This document shows, piece by piece, positions 48,094 through 58,161 of a stretch of DNA of 64,000 bases. Source of the stretch: Saccharopolyspora indica (lineage in GTDB: Bacteria; Actinomycetota; Actinomycetes; Mycobacteriales; Pseudonocardiaceae); assembly GCF_027853965.1 (NCBI RefSeq), contig NZ_JAQGLB010000021.1, positions 1 through 64,000 on the forward strand, given 5' to 3'. The notes under the pieces were generated by a model. It did not search any database. It saw only the letters and a program-made list of their open reading frames with translations, and was not told where the DNA came from. The number at the start of each line of letters is the position of its first letter. The stretch's first letter is position 1. The translations under genes and the position numbers were made by a program.

Positions 48094-49125
48094 ATGAGTG
48101 ACTCGGGCGGTGGAGGCAGGGTGCGGCGGTTCCGCAAGTGGTTCGTCATCGCGGCGGTCGTGCTGCTGGTGGGAGCCGGCGGGTACGGGTTCTGGCAGCA
48201 GTACCCGGCCGCGATGGTGGGGAAGGCTTGTGACGGGATGCTTCCCGTCGATCCGATCCTCGAGCTGTCCGGGGCGAGCAGGCTGAGCCTGATCGGCTCC
48301 GACTTCGAGCTGGCGCATGACGGCCAGGAGGAGATCGGTTCGCAGAGCGTGGACGTGACCTGCAAGGTCGGGAACGCGCACGTTCGCATCGAGACTCCGG
48401 ACGAGAGCATGCAGACCATCTCCTTCTACTCGTTTCGCGGCAACCTGGATTCCTTCCCGGTTCCGCTGGAAGCTGGGTGGTCCGGCCTCGTCGCGAACTC
48501 CGATCGAGTCGCATCGGTGCTGGTGGGCTGCCGGAACTGGGAGAGGGACGAAGGCAACGGAATCGCGGTGACGGTCGATCGCTCGGAGGGGGAGAGCATT
48601 CCCGGCATGCGCCCCAACCTGGTCCGCGCCGCCATCGAGACAGCGCGGTCCGCTGCCGAGCGGACCGGGTGCGATGCGCAGTTCGGCGGGGACGTCGAGC
48701 TCGCGGTTCCGGGAGGAACCGACCGGACCGTGCCCGCCGCTGAGGCGTCCGGGACGTGCGCCGGGATGTCGTCGGCCGAAGCGGTTCGGGAAACCGATGC
48801 GGCAACGGCGCCGGGCGAGAAGTGCGTGCTGGTCGACGGCCTGGAGCTCACCGCGATGTACGGGCACTTCGAGGAGGCCTACGCGAGCAGCTTGGGCTTC
48901 GACGAACCGTCGGGTGCGAACGGGTACTACATCTGGACGTCAGCCACCTGCCCGAGTCCGCTCGACCGCGGCCTCTTCACGGCATCAGTGCTCGAGGGAA
49001 CCGACCGGAGCTTCAACGAAGAACCCCTCGACGACGCGGAACTGGCCGATCTGCAGCGCTTCGCGCAGCAGTCCGCGGCTCGTCACGGCTGCACCCCGCC
49101 CGGGCCGATCGGTCGGACGCGCTGA
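48094..49125 (+). CDS. membrane-anchored extracytoplasmic protein, unknown
   Basis: 343 residues. A basic N-terminus and one membrane helix (WFVIAAVVLLVGAGGYGFW, residues 16-34) anchor a large outside domain with many cysteines (KACDGM, VTCKV, GCRNWE, TGCDAQ, GTCAGM, EKCVLV, ATCPSP, HGCTPP), probably four disulfides. The two halves look alike (each begins with a Cys-containing block and ends xGCxx), suggesting an internal duplication. No enzyme motif is seen. It stands alone between the DUF397 gene and type VII locus II. Confidence 0.72.
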   Translation: MSDSGGGGRVRRFRKWFVIAAVVLLVGAGGYGFWQQYPAAMVGKACDGMLPVDPILELSGASRLSLIGSDFELAHDGQEEIGSQSVDVTCKVGNAHVRIETPDESMQTISFYSFRGNLDSFPVPLEAGWSGLVANSDRVASVLVGCRNWERDEGNGIAVTVDRSEGESIPGMRPNLVRAAIETARSAAERTGCDAQFGGDVELAVPGGTDRTVPAAEASGTCAGMSSAEAVRETDAATAPGEKCVLVDGLELTAMYGHFEEAYASSLGFDEPSGANGYYIWTSATCPSPLDRGLFTASVLEGTDRSFNEEPLDDAELADLQRFAQQSAARHGCTPPGPIGRTR

Positions 49126-49257
49126 ACCACTGGTGCGATGAGTGGTGGCCGTGCCGCCGATCGGGCCATTTGATCGCGTTCCCTCCCACGCGTGCGCCGG
49201 GCTGATTACCCTGCCGCTTCGAGGCTTCGTGTCCGCACGTGATTCTGGGGGGAGCGC

Positions 49258-49707
49258 ATGGACGGGAACATCCTCGATCCGGACGGTGCCCGCGAACGGC
49301 TGGCGGCGTGGAAGGACCGGATCGAGAAGCTCGCCGCCGACACCAAGACGATGAGCGACCGGCTGCAGGAGGTCCGGGTCACCACGACCGACCCGAAGGG
49401 CCTGGTCGAGCTCACCATCGATTCCACGGGCGCGCTGGTCGACATCAAGCTGACCAGCAAGATGGAGCGCACCGCGCCCGACGTGGTCTCGCGGACCATC
49501 ATGGAAACCCTGGCCCAGGCGAAGAACCAGCTCGCCGACCGCTCCCAGGAGATCATCGCCGACACGGTCGGCACCGAATCCGCGGCGGCCCGCGCGATCT
49601 CGGAATCGGTCGGCAACCACCTGCGCACCGACGAACCCGCCGAACCCGCACCGGAACCCGACGTCGACGACGGCACCGAGCCGCAGTCGTTCATGGAGAA
49701 GTGGTGA
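49258..49707 (+). CDS. YbaB/EbfC-like protein, type VII locus II
   Basis: 149 residues. The central fold TTTDPKGLVELTIDSTGALVDIKLTSKM resembles YbaB/EbfC nucleoid-associated proteins. It has an N-terminal helix and a long C-terminal helix with an acidic tail. Such YbaB-like genes commonly open actinobacterial ESX-substrate loci and toxin operons. The ATG at 49258 follows GGGGGGAG. It overlaps the next start by 4 nt if the GTG at 49704 is used. Confidence 0.78.
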   Translation: MDGNILDPDGARERLAAWKDRIEKLAADTKTMSDRLQEVRVTTTDPKGLVELTIDSTGALVDIKLTSKMERTAPDVVSRTIMETLAQAKNQLADRSQEIIADTVGTESAAARAISESVGNHLRTDEPAEPAPEPDVDDGTEPQSFMEKW

Positions 49708-50027
49708 CCATGGGCGACGGCTACGTTGTCAGCGCCGAGCAGATCCGCGCGCACGCGGGCAAGGTCGAGGAGATCCAGGCCCGCTTCGACGCGGTGAAGT
49801 CCGCCAGCTCGCACATCCAGCAGGACGACCAGGCCTACGGGCTGCTCTGCGGCTGGATCGCCGGAGTCCTCGAAGGCAGGCACACCCGCCAGGACGAACT
49901 GGTCGACTTCGTCGCGGAGAACCTCTCGCTCGCGGCCGAATCGCTGCGCGCCACGGCTGATGACTACGAGAGCATCGACCAGGAGCACGCGGACGCGATC
50001 CAGTCCTCGGGCGGTGAGATGCCGTGA
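49704..50027 (+). CDS. EspC-like type VII secretion-associated protein
   Basis: 107 residues: MTMGDGYVVSAEQIRAHAGKVEE, the standard opening of EspC/DUF2580 proteins, followed by two helices. The GTG at 49704 has GGAG 5 nt upstream; an ATG at 49710 is possible. It overlaps the next gene by 4 nt. It probably escorts the RHS toxin or its WxG partner to an ESX system encoded elsewhere. Confidence 0.78.
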   Translation: MTMGDGYVVSAEQIRAHAGKVEEIQARFDAVKSASSHIQQDDQAYGLLCGWIAGVLEGRHTRQDELVDFVAENLSLAAESLRATADDYESIDQEHADAIQSSGGEMP

Positions 50028-50725
50028 GCGACGATTCGCTGGTCGCCCCGGTCGAGTCGTCCCGCAAGGCGTGGACCGGCTCCGGCCTCGCCGACGGCAT
50101 CGAGGGCCTGTACACCGCGATCCAGAGCGAGGACTGGGTCTCCGGCGCGCTGGCCGGAGTCGGCCTCGGCCTCGAAGTCGCGGCGAGCGTGCTCGACCCG
50201 TTCAGCGCCCTGCTGTCCAACGGCATCGGCTGGGCGATGGAGTACTTCGAGCCGCTGCGCGAGATCCTCGACGAGCTGACCGGCATGCCGGACGTGGTCA
50301 AATCCCACGCCGCCACCTGGAACAACATGGCCACCGAACTCGGCTCCATGGCCGAAGACCTCAAGTCGAGCCTGGAGAGCGACCTGCCCGACTGGCAGGG
50401 AGCAGCGGCCGACGCCTACCAGTCGATGATGGCCAACAACGTCGAAGCGGTCGGCGGCCTGGCCGCGATCTCGGCGGCGATGGCCTCGGCCACCGAAGGC
50501 GCGGGCGGCCTGGTGGAGATGACCCGCGAGATCGTCCGAGACCTGATCGCCGACCTGGTGGCCCGAGTGATCGTGTGGGCGGTCGAAGCGATCTTCGTGG
50601 TGACGATCCCGGTGATCGCGGCCCAGATCGTGGCGGCGGTGGTCAAGTGGGTCGGCCGCATCTTCACCTACGTCACGAGCCTGATCGAAAGCCTGACGAA
50701 CCTGAGCAAGCTCATGAGCGGATGA
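50024..50725 (+). CDS. WXG100-like protein, type VII toxin partner
   Basis: 233 residues. LPDWQGAAADAYQSMM near residue 122 is a W-x-G turn between two helices. A strongly hydrophobic stretch near 180-215 (VIVWAVEAIFVVTIPVIAAQIVAAVV) could span or enter a membrane. GTG start overlapping the previous stop; 10 nt before the toxin gene. By analogy with ESX-exported toxins it forms the secretion-competent complex with the RHS protein. Confidence 0.75.
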   Translation: MSDDSLVAPVESSRKAWTGSGLADGIEGLYTAIQSEDWVSGALAGVGLGLEVAASVLDPFSALLSNGIGWAMEYFEPLREILDELTGMPDVVKSHAATWNNMATELGSMAEDLKSSLESDLPDWQGAAADAYQSMMANNVEAVGGLAAISAAMASATEGAGGLVEMTREIVRDLIADLVARVIVWAVEAIFVVTIPVIAAQIVAAVVKWVGRIFTYVTSLIESLTNLSKLMSG

Positions 50726-50735
50726 GGGGGAATCC

Positions 50736-53700
50736 GTGACACCGAAGCCCAAGGGAGGCAACGGAAAGAACACCAAAACGGATTCCGATGCACCCCCGTC
50801 GCAGAAGACCAGCAAGGTAGACGCCAGCTCCAGCGTCTCCAAAGCCCAAGACGCAACCCAAGACCTGGCCAAACAAGGCCGAGCCGGCTCCAACGGCGAC
50901 AGCTCCACCAGCCCGGCGGGCAACACGCCCCCGAAGAGCGACCCGCCGGCGGACCCGCCTTCACGGAACACGAAGGACGGCGACCAGGACCCTCATGACC
51001 AGGATGGCCCGGGACAGAAATCCGAGGGCAACGAGAAGACCGAGAAGGGCGATACCGACCCCGTCGACGTCGTCTCCGGGCAGGTGCTCGATTCAGCTGA
51101 AGACCTAGCACTTCCCGGACTGCTGCCGTTGGTTCTGCGGCGCGCCTACGCGTCTCGCTACGACGGTGGGCAGCTCTTCGGTCCTGGTTGGTCGTCGACG
51201 CTGGACCAGCGGGTGGAGGTGTCCGACGACGGAATCCGGTACTTCGGGGACGACGCGCAAGTTCTCCGCTATCCGAAGCCCACCTGGCCCGGGCAGCAGT
51301 TGTATCCGGCAAACGGCGCACGATGGCCCTTGACCTGGGACACCGACGGTGCGATTCGGATCGAGGATCCCCAGGCAGGTTGGACTCGGCACTTCACTGC
51401 TACCAACGGGCAACCCAGTCGGGTCAGGCCGATTTCGGCGATGACGAACCGAAACGGTCACCGGATCACCTACCTGCACGACGAGTCCGGTGTTCCGGTG
51501 GAAGTTCGGCACGCTGGTGGGTATCGCGTCGCTGTCGACACCGCCGAAACCGAATCCGGCATCCGGGTTGAAGGACTTCGGCTGCTCACGCGTGATCCCG
51601 ACAGCCCCGGGATCACCGTGCTGCGGTACGGCTACGACCCGGGTGGTCGGCTGACCGAAATCGTCGATTCCTCGGGCGTTCCCCATCGCTACGAGTACGA
51701 CGTCGCTTCGCGGATCACCGCATGGGTCGACCGCTCGGGCGGGCGGTACTGCTATGAGTACGACGATGCTGGCCGCGCCATCCGGGGAACCGGGCCTGAC
51801 GGATTTCTGTCCACCAGCCTGCACTACGACACCGAGCGTCGGGTCACGACGGTCACCAACAGCCTGGGCCACGCCACCGAGTACCACTACGACGCGCACC
51901 AGCACGTGGTCAAGACCGTCGACCCGCTGGGACACATCACGAGCTCGGAGCAGGATCGCTTCGGCAGGGTGCACACCAGAACGGACGCCCTGGGCAACAC
52001 GACTCGCTACGAGTTCGACGAGCATGACAACGTCGTACGCATCGTGCTGTCCGATGGTGCTGTCGCCACGACCGACTACAACGATCGGCGCCAACCAGTC
52101 CGAGTCGTCGGCCCGGATGGTGCCGAGTGGCGCTATGCCTACGACGAGCGCGGCAACATCACCAGCACCACCGACCCCACCGGTGCAACAACGACCTATG
52201 CCTACGACCGGCGAGGCATGCTCGCAGGCTTCACCGATGCGCTGGGGAACGCCACGCGAGTGCAGTCCGACGCGCTCGGACTGGTTGAGCGCATGGACGA
52301 CCCAGCAGGCGGATTCCTGCGATATGAACGAGATGTGTTCGGCCGCATCACCGAAGCAGTCGATGCAACGGGCAGCGTGACGCGGTACGGCTGGACCATC
52401 GAGGGGCTGCCCACTTGGAGGGAAGCGCCGGACGGCGCGCGCGAGCGCTGGAGCTACGACGCGGCGGGCAACGCCATCGCGTACCAATCCCTTGCCGGGT
52501 ACTGGACCACCTTCACCTACACGCACTTCCACCTTCCCACCTCGCGCACGGGGCGTGATGGCAGGCGCTACGAGTTCGCCTATGACGACGAACTGCGCTT
52601 GGTCTCGGTCACCAATCCGCAAGGCCTCCAATGGCGCTACGAATACGATGCCGCAGACCGTTTGACCGCTGAAACCGACTTCAACGGGCGCCGCGTCTCC
52701 TACCGTCCTGATGCCACTGGCAATCTCGTCGAACGCGTCAATGGTGCAGGTCAACGCGTGCAGTACCAGCGGGACGTGTTCGGTCGAGTGATCGAGCGTT
52801 CGGTGGATGGCCAGATCACCACCTTGGCCTACGACCGGGCCGGACGGCTCGTGCACGCCGCGGGGCCTGAAGCGCAAGTCGACCTCGTTCGAGACCCGGT
52901 CGGTCGGACGATCACCGACAGCATCGACGGGCATGCGGTTATCAGCGAGTTCGACGCTGCCGGACGACGGACCGCACGCACCACACCGAGTGGGCTGGTC
53001 TCGCGCTGGGACTACGACGGCGCGGGGCAGCCCGTCTCCCTCTCCAACCACGCTGGTTCGCTGCGCTTCGCCTACGACGCCGCCGGTCGGGAGATCACAC
53101 GATTCCTAGGACAGGCTGCGGTGCTGAGCCAGTCTTGGGACGTGGCTGGGCGACTCGCCAGCCAGACGATCACGGCTGCCGCGCGTCCTCCGTCGCCGCT
53201 GGTCACGACCCGCGAGGGAAGCCATGTCATCCAGCGGCGTGCTTACGAGTACCGCTCTGACGGCAACCCGTTGCGTATCGACGACCAACTCCGGGGTGAG
53301 CGGACCTACAGCCTCGACCGGGCTGGCCACGTCACTGTCGTGCAGGCCTCGGATTGGCGTGAGCAATACGCTTATGACGCCGCAGGAAACCCGACTTCGT
53401 CGAACATCACCGGATCGCTGTCGAACGACGAGATCGACGGAGAACGCGAGTTCACCGGTACCCTCGTACGGCGAGCCGGACGAACTGTGTACGAGCACGA
53501 CGGTCAAGGTCGTGTGGTTCGCCAGACTCGTCGCACTCTGTCCGGTCAGGAAAAGACCTGGCGCTACGTCTGGAACGCCGATGATCGGCTAACCGACGTC
53601 ACCACGCCCGACGGCACGAAGTGGCACTACTGCTACGACCCGCTCGGACGTCGGATCGCCAAGCAGCGCCTCGGTGAAGATGGAACGCCGGTCGAGGAAA

Positions 53701-54584
53701 CGCGCTTCTTCTGGGACGGCACCAGCCTGGCCGAGCAGGCCACGAAGAGTCCGGATGCGCCGGGCGCGACGAAGACGCGCACCTGGGACTACGAACCCGG
53801 GACGTTCCGCCCAGCAGCCCAAACCGATCAGTTCCGACCGAATGATCAGGCGGCTTTCGACGCTGCCTTCTACGCTATCGTCACTGATCTGGTCGGGACT
53901 CCTTCCGAGGTGATCGACCAGGATGGTCAGATCGCCGCGAACCCCACCACGGATCTGTGGGGACGAAGTGTTCAGGCCGATGATGCGTCGGTTGACTGCC
54001 CGTTGCGATTCCCCGGCCAGTACTACGACGCCGAGACTGGCTGGCACTACAACTTCACCAGGTTCTACGACTCGTCCACAGCGACGTACGCGAGTCCGGA
54101 CCCGCTCGGCTTGGACGCCGGTCCCAACCAGCACGGTTACGTCGAGAACCCGTTGTCGTGGGCGGACCCGCTCGGTCTGACCAAGTCCGACGCGGAAATG
54201 CTCGCCGATGCCAGGGCGATCCACGAAGCGGTCAAGGTGGGGCAAACCGAAGTTGGTGGAAGAATTGCCTACAACGGAATGACGGTGGCCACCGGGGAGT
54301 TCGACGGGCGTTATGTCTACACGGTCAATCGAAACGGAACATCCCCGGCTGTGCGAGAGACTGCGGATAACCTCGGCTATGAGCGGGTGAATGGAAAGAA
54401 ATACACCGGGCCGAATCAAACCGACGCTGAACAGATCATGCTCAACGCCCACGACAAGGGCGACTTGACGCTGAACAACGGCACGTCCGGACGTATCGCT
54501 TCCTCACGTCCTGCGTGCGGTCCTGCCCGGCAGGACTGCCGCGGAAGGATCGCCGGGTATCCGAATATCACGCTGATAGACTGA
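50736..54584 (+). CDS. RHS/YD-repeat polymorphic toxin with deaminase-like tip
   Basis: 1282 residues. Residues 1-105 are disordered and rich in Lys, Ser and Asp. A DUF6531-type entry domain (DPVDVVSGQVLDSAEDLALPG) begins near 107. About 20 YD/RHS repeats follow to near 1060. The RHS core signature with FPGQYYDAETGWHYN and SPDPLGL ends near 1148. The tip, about 1149-1282, is variable and less GC-rich. It contains DAEQIML (Glu1232) and PACGPARQDC (Cys1261, Cys1268), suggesting a zinc deaminase fold of the bacterial toxin type, with Asp where His or Cys is usual. Delivered by type VII context, it probably targets nucleic acid or nucleotides in competitors. The tip family is uncertain. Confidence 0.88.
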   Translation: MTPKPKGGNGKNTKTDSDAPPSQKTSKVDASSSVSKAQDATQDLAKQGRAGSNGDSSTSPAGNTPPKSDPPADPPSRNTKDGDQDPHDQDGPGQKSEGNEKTEKGDTDPVDVVSGQVLDSAEDLALPGLLPLVLRRAYASRYDGGQLFGPGWSSTLDQRVEVSDDGIRYFGDDAQVLRYPKPTWPGQQLYPANGARWPLTWDTDGAIRIEDPQAGWTRHFTATNGQPSRVRPISAMTNRNGHRITYLHDESGVPVEVRHAGGYRVAVDTAETESGIRVEGLRLLTRDPDSPGITVLRYGYDPGGRLTEIVDSSGVPHRYEYDVASRITAWVDRSGGRYCYEYDDAGRAIRGTGPDGFLSTSLHYDTERRVTTVTNSLGHATEYHYDAHQHVVKTVDPLGHITSSEQDRFGRVHTRTDALGNTTRYEFDEHDNVVRIVLSDGAVATTDYNDRRQPVRVVGPDGAEWRYAYDERGNITSTTDPTGATTTYAYDRRGMLAGFTDALGNATRVQSDALGLVERMDDPAGGFLRYERDVFGRITEAVDATGSVTRYGWTIEGLPTWREAPDGARERWSYDAAGNAIAYQSLAGYWTTFTYTHFHLPTSRTGRDGRRYEFAYDDELRLVSVTNPQGLQWRYEYDAADRLTAETDFNGRRVSYRPDATGNLVERVNGAGQRVQYQRDVFGRVIERSVDGQITTLAYDRAGRLVHAAGPEAQVDLVRDPVGRTITDSIDGHAVISEFDAAGRRTARTTPSGLVSRWDYDGAGQPVSLSNHAGSLRFAYDAAGREITRFLGQAAVLSQSWDVAGRLASQTITAAARPPSPLVTTREGSHVIQRRAYEYRSDGNPLRIDDQLRGERTYSLDRAGHVTVVQASDWREQYAYDAAGNPTSSNITGSLSNDEIDGEREFTGTLVRRAGRTVYEHDGQGRVVRQTRRTLSGQEKTWRYVWNADDRLTDVTTPDGTKWHYCYDPLGRRIAKQRLGEDGTPVEETRFFWDGTSLAEQATKSPDAPGATKTRTWDYEPGTFRPAAQTDQFRPNDQAAFDAAFYAIVTDLVGTPSEVIDQDGQIAANPTTDLWGRSVQADDASVDCPLRFPGQYYDAETGWHYNFTRFYDSSTATYASPDPLGLDAGPNQHGYVENPLSWADPLGLTKSDAEMLADARAIHEAVKVGQTEVGGRIAYNGMTVATGEFDGRYVYTVNRNGTSPAVRETADNLGYERVNGKKYTGPNQTDAEQIMLNAHDKGDLTLNNGTSGRIASSRPACGPARQDCRGRIAGYPNITLID

Positions 54585-55066
54585 TGACCATGGAACTTTG
54601 GGACAGGGAAATGGCATCGGCGCGGTCTCAGATCGGCCAACTGGCGCCTGCGCAACGTTACGCCGTCGCGGTGCAAGCCATCGATAGCACGATGACCTCC
54701 TTCGACCCGCCCGTCCCCGACAGCCAGGCAGGCCAGCTGCTTCGGCGATGCCTCGGGATCGCTCGCTCCGCGGTCGGGGGGAATTACACCGGTCAGGCAC
54801 TGCCTGACGGTGCTGAGGAAGAGATGACGGCCATCGTGTCCGAGGGAGTGGAATCCGGAGTCGCTCCACTCGTCCTCGCAGTCGCCAACTGCTTCGGCAT
54901 CCCGGAGACCGGCATGGAGGCCGAGCACCTGTACACCGTGCTGAACTACTGCTACGCAGCTGTTGTCGACCACGAAGAACTCGAAGAAGGAACGCTCGAC
55001 GAGGAGCTCAACAACCGGCAGTGTCTGGCTTCAATCGCCATGCAGAAGGAACTGATCGCCGGCTGA
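54584..55066 (+). CDS. candidate immunity protein for the RHS toxin
   Basis: 160 residues, all-helical and acidic (VVDHEELEEGTLDEELNN), with no membrane segment. The ATG overlaps the toxin stop by 1 nt (TGATG); an in-frame ATG follows at 54590. Position directly after the variable toxin tip is the standard place for its immunity gene. No known immunity family is recognised. Confidence 0.7.
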   Translation: MTMELWDREMASARSQIGQLAPAQRYAVAVQAIDSTMTSFDPPVPDSQAGQLLRRCLGIARSAVGGNYTGQALPDGAEEEMTAIVSEGVESGVAPLVLAVANCFGIPETGMEAEHLYTVLNYCYAAVVDHEELEEGTLDEELNNRQCLASIAMQKELIAG

Positions 55067-55212
55067 AGCATCGCCGATCTACACCCTGGTTCGGGGCGAC
55101 TGCACCTTCTGGTTGGTGCGGCGGGGTGTCGTGTGCTGCGGGAACGCCTGATTAACCGTCCTCCGGGTCTGTGCAGGAGGATGACTTGTGGCCTGCGTAC
55201 GAGCCGTATGCG

Positions 55213-55256
55213 CAAGGGGGCGCCTTGACCGGCTGTGCTGGTCAAGGCACCCCTTG
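55213..55256. repeat. hairpin left of LRV gene
   Basis: Arms CAAGGGGGCGCCTTGACC and its near complement, with an 8-nt loop. It follows the immunity gene and could terminate it. It is related in sequence to the hairpin at 55735. Confidence 0.65.
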
Positions 55257-55296
55257 GTCGGATCAAGTTCATTCCCTGGAATGAAATGAAGGTGAA

Positions 55297-55701
55297 ATGA
55301 CGATTCAAAGCGCAGCGGAATTTGTCCGCCTGCGTTCGAGTGTTGTCCCGGAGGAGTACCGCCGCGCGGCCGATGAGGACGCACCCCTCGAGGTGTGGAG
55401 GAGGGTTGTCGATGAGTATCCGTCGATGCGGGAGTGGGTCGTTCACAACAAGACTGTTCCGGTCGAGATACTCGAAGCCCTGGCGTCAGATGCGGACCCT
55501 GCGGTCCGGTTCCGCGTGGCGATGAAGCGCAAGGCCCCACCACGTGTCCTCGAAGTGCTCGCCGAGGACCCCGATGAGTCCGTCAGGGAACGTGTTTCCA
55601 GCAACAAGAAGACTCCGAATTACTTGCTGGAAAAGTTGATCGCCGACCCGTCCGAGGTTGTTCGAGAAGCGGCGCGAAAGAACTTGTCGGGGCGGGGCTA
55701 G
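55297..55701 (+). CDS. LRV (leucine-rich variant)/HEAT-like repeat protein
   Basis: 134 residues. Three repeats of about 24 residues (EILEALASDADPAVRFRVAM, RVLEVLAEDPDESVRERVSS, YLLEKLIADPSEVVREAARK) match the LRV/HEAT-like pattern. The ATG at 55297 has GAAGGTG before it. It may be a second, orphan immunity protein of the toxin locus, as helical-repeat proteins often bind toxin tips. It is flanked by two related hairpins. Confidence 0.72.
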   Translation: MTIQSAAEFVRLRSSVVPEEYRRAADEDAPLEVWRRVVDEYPSMREWVVHNKTVPVEILEALASDADPAVRFRVAMKRKAPPRVLEVLAEDPDESVRERVSSNKKTPNYLLEKLIADPSEVVREAARKNLSGRG

Positions 55702-55734
55702 TCGTCCCGTCTCGCTTCGTGGGCTCGGTGGATT

Positions 55735-55777
55735 GAGGGACGCCCTTGACCGCTTAAACCGGCCAAGGGCGCCCCTC
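55735..55777. terminator. bidirectional hairpin between LRV gene and tex
   Basis: Arms GAGGGACGCCCTTGACC and near complement with a short loop, 34 nt after the LRV stop and 8 nt from the tex stop on the other strand. It shares CGCC-TTGACCG with the hairpin at 55213. Confidence 0.7.
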
Positions 55778-55785
55778 ATCTGTGG

Positions 55786-58161
55786 CTACTTCCCGAAGCC
55801 TGCCTTGCGGAGGGCGTCGGCCATCGCTCCGCTCGGGGCGTTGTCGCGCTGGCGCTGACCGCCGCGTCCCTGGCCTCCGTTGCGGTTCTGGCCGCCCTTG
55901 CCGCCTCGGCCGCCTCCATTGCGGTTGCCGCCGCCTTGGCCTCGGCTGCCGCCGCGGTTGGCGTCGCGCTCCGGCTTGCCGCCCGCGCCCGGTTCGTCGT
56001 CGAGGCGGAGGGTCAGGGAGATCCGCTTGCGGGGGATGTCGACGTCGAGGACCTTGACGCGGACGATGTCTCCCGACTTGACCACGTCGTGGGGGTCGTT
56101 GACGAAGTTCTTCGACATCGCCGAGACGTGGACCAGGCCGTCCTGGTGGACGCCGACGTCCACGAAGGCGCCGAAGGCCGCCACGTTGGTGACCACGCCT
56201 TCCAGGGTCATGCCCGGCTTGAGGTCGGCGATCTTCTCCACGCCGTCGGCGAAGGTCGCCGTCTTGAACTCCGGACGCGGGTCGCGGCCCGGCTTGTCGA
56301 GCTCGGCGAGGATGTCGGTCACCGTCGGCAGACCGAAGCTCTCGTCCACGAAGTCCTCGGGCTGCACCGACTTCAGCACCCGGGTGTTGCCGATCAGCTC
56401 GCGGATCTCGGTGCTGGTGCTGCCCATGATGCGCTGCACCACCGGGTAGGCCTCCGGGTGCACCGCCGAGGAGTCCAGCGGGTCGTCGCCGTCCGGGATG
56501 CGGAGGAAGCCCGCGCACTGCTCGAAGGCCTTCGGGCCCAGGCGGGCCACGTCCTTGAGGGTCTGGCGGGTGCGGAACGGGCCGTTGGTGTCGCGGTGCG
56601 CGACGATGTTGGCCGCCAGCGTGTCGCTGATGCCCGACACGCGGGTCAGCAGCGGGGCCGAGGCCGTGTTGACGTCCACGCCGACCGCGTTCACGCAGTC
56701 CTCGACCACCGCGTCCAGCGAGCGCGACAGCTTCGTCTCCGACACGTCGTGCTGGTACTGGCCCACGCCGATCGACTTCGGGTCGATCTTCACCAGCTCC
56801 GCCAGCGGGTCCTGCAGGCGGCGGGCGATGGACACCGCGCCGCGCAGCGAGACGTCCAGGTCCGGCAGCTCGCGCGAGGCGTAGGCGGAGGCCGAGTACA
56901 CCGACGCGCCCGCCTCGGAGACCGAGATCTTGGTCAGCTTCAGGTCCGGGTTCTGGCTGATCAGCTCGGCGGCCAGCTTGTCGGTCTCGCGGGAGGCGGT
57001 GCCGTTGCCGATCGCGATCAGGTCCACGTCGTGGGCCTTGGCCAGCGTCGCCAGCTTGGCCAGCGACTGGTCCCACTGCCGCTGCGGCTGGTGCGGGTAG
57101 ATCGTGTCGGTGGCCACGACCTTGCCGGTGCCGTCCACGATCGCGACCTTCACGCCGGTCCGGTAGCCCGGGTCCAGGCCCATCGTGGCGCGCGAGCCCG
57201 CGGGCGCGGCCAGCAGCAGGTCGCGCAGGTTGGCCGCGAACACCCGGACCGCCTCGTCCTCGGCGTGCTGGCGCATCCGCAGCCGCACGTCGACGCTCAG
57301 GCGGGTCAGGATGCGGGTCCGCCACGCCCAGCGGACCACGTCCGACAGCCACTTGTCCGCCGGGCGGCCCTGGTCGGCGATGCCGAACTGCTGGGCGATG
57401 CGCAGCTCGTAGTCGGTCGGGCCGACCTGCTCGGAGCCGTCGTCGGGCTCCAGGGACAGCTCCAGCGCCTCCTCGTTCTCACCGCGGAACAGCGCCAGGA
57501 TGCGGTGCGAGGGCAGGTCGGTGAAGGACTCGGAGAACTCGAAGTAGTCGGCGAACTTCGCGCCGTCCTCCTCCTTGCCCTCGCGGACCTTGGAGACCAT
57601 GCGGCCGCGCGTCCAGACCTTCTCGCGCAGCTCGCCGATCAGGTCGGCGTCCTCGGAGAAGCGCTCCACCAGGATCGACCGGGCGCCGTCCAGCGCGGCC
57701 TGGGCGTCGGCGACGCCCTTGTCGGCGTCGACGAAACCGGCCGCGGTCTGCTGCGGGTCGTTGCCCGGGTCGCTCAGCAGCTGGTCGGCCAGCGGCTCCA
57801 GGCCGGCCTCGATGGCGATCTGGGCCTTGGTGCGGCGCTTGGGCTTGTAGGGGAGGTAGATGTCCTCCAGCCGGGCCTTGGAGTCGGCCGCGTTGATCTG
57901 CGCCGCCAGCTCGTCGGTCAGCTTGCCCTGGGAGCTGATCGACTCCAACACCGTGCTGCGCCGCTCTTCGAGTTCGCGCAGGTAGCGCAGCCGCTCTTCG
58001 AGCGTGCGCAGCTGGGCGTCGTCGAGGGCGCCGGTCGCTTCCTTCCGGTAGCGGGCGATGAACGGCACAGTCGACCCGCCGTCGAGCAGCTCGACGGCCG
58101 ACTGCACTTGGCGCTCCCGGACGCCGAGCTCCTCGGCGATCTTCTGATGAACAGTCGTCAC
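55786..58161 (-). CDS. tex: Tex family RNA-binding transcription accessory protein
   Basis: 791 residues. It has an N-terminal Tex helical domain ([21 protein letters not shown]), a YqgF/RNase H-like fold ([17 protein letters not shown] near 340), helix-hairpin-helix segments ([20 protein letters not shown]), and an S1 RNA-binding domain ([26 protein letters not shown] near 650-700). An Arg/Gly/Asn-rich tail follows before the terminal ADALRKAGF. The GTG at 58161 has AAGGCGGAA upstream. Tex binds RNA and contacts RNA polymerase. The long RGG-like tail is an actinobacterial addition. Confidence 0.95.
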   Translation of the reverse strand: MTTVHQKIAEELGVRERQVQSAVELLDGGSTVPFIARYRKEATGALDDAQLRTLEERLRYLRELEERRSTVLESISSQGKLTDELAAQINAADSKARLEDIYLPYKPKRRTKAQIAIEAGLEPLADQLLSDPGNDPQQTAAGFVDADKGVADAQAALDGARSILVERFSEDADLIGELREKVWTRGRMVSKVREGKEEDGAKFADYFEFSESFTDLPSHRILALFRGENEEALELSLEPDDGSEQVGPTDYELRIAQQFGIADQGRPADKWLSDVVRWAWRTRILTRLSVDVRLRMRQHAEDEAVRVFAANLRDLLLAAPAGSRATMGLDPGYRTGVKVAIVDGTGKVVATDTIYPHQPQRQWDQSLAKLATLAKAHDVDLIAIGNGTASRETDKLAAELISQNPDLKLTKISVSEAGASVYSASAYASRELPDLDVSLRGAVSIARRLQDPLAELVKIDPKSIGVGQYQHDVSETKLSRSLDAVVEDCVNAVGVDVNTASAPLLTRVSGISDTLAANIVAHRDTNGPFRTRQTLKDVARLGPKAFEQCAGFLRIPDGDDPLDSSAVHPEAYPVVQRIMGSTSTEIRELIGNTRVLKSVQPEDFVDESFGLPTVTDILAELDKPGRDPRPEFKTATFADGVEKIADLKPGMTLEGVVTNVAAFGAFVDVGVHQDGLVHVSAMSKNFVNDPHDVVKSGDIVRVKVLDVDIPRKRISLTLRLDDEPGAGGKPERDANRGGSRGQGGGNRNGGGRGGKGGQNRNGGQGRGGQRQRDNAPSGAMADALRKAGFGK

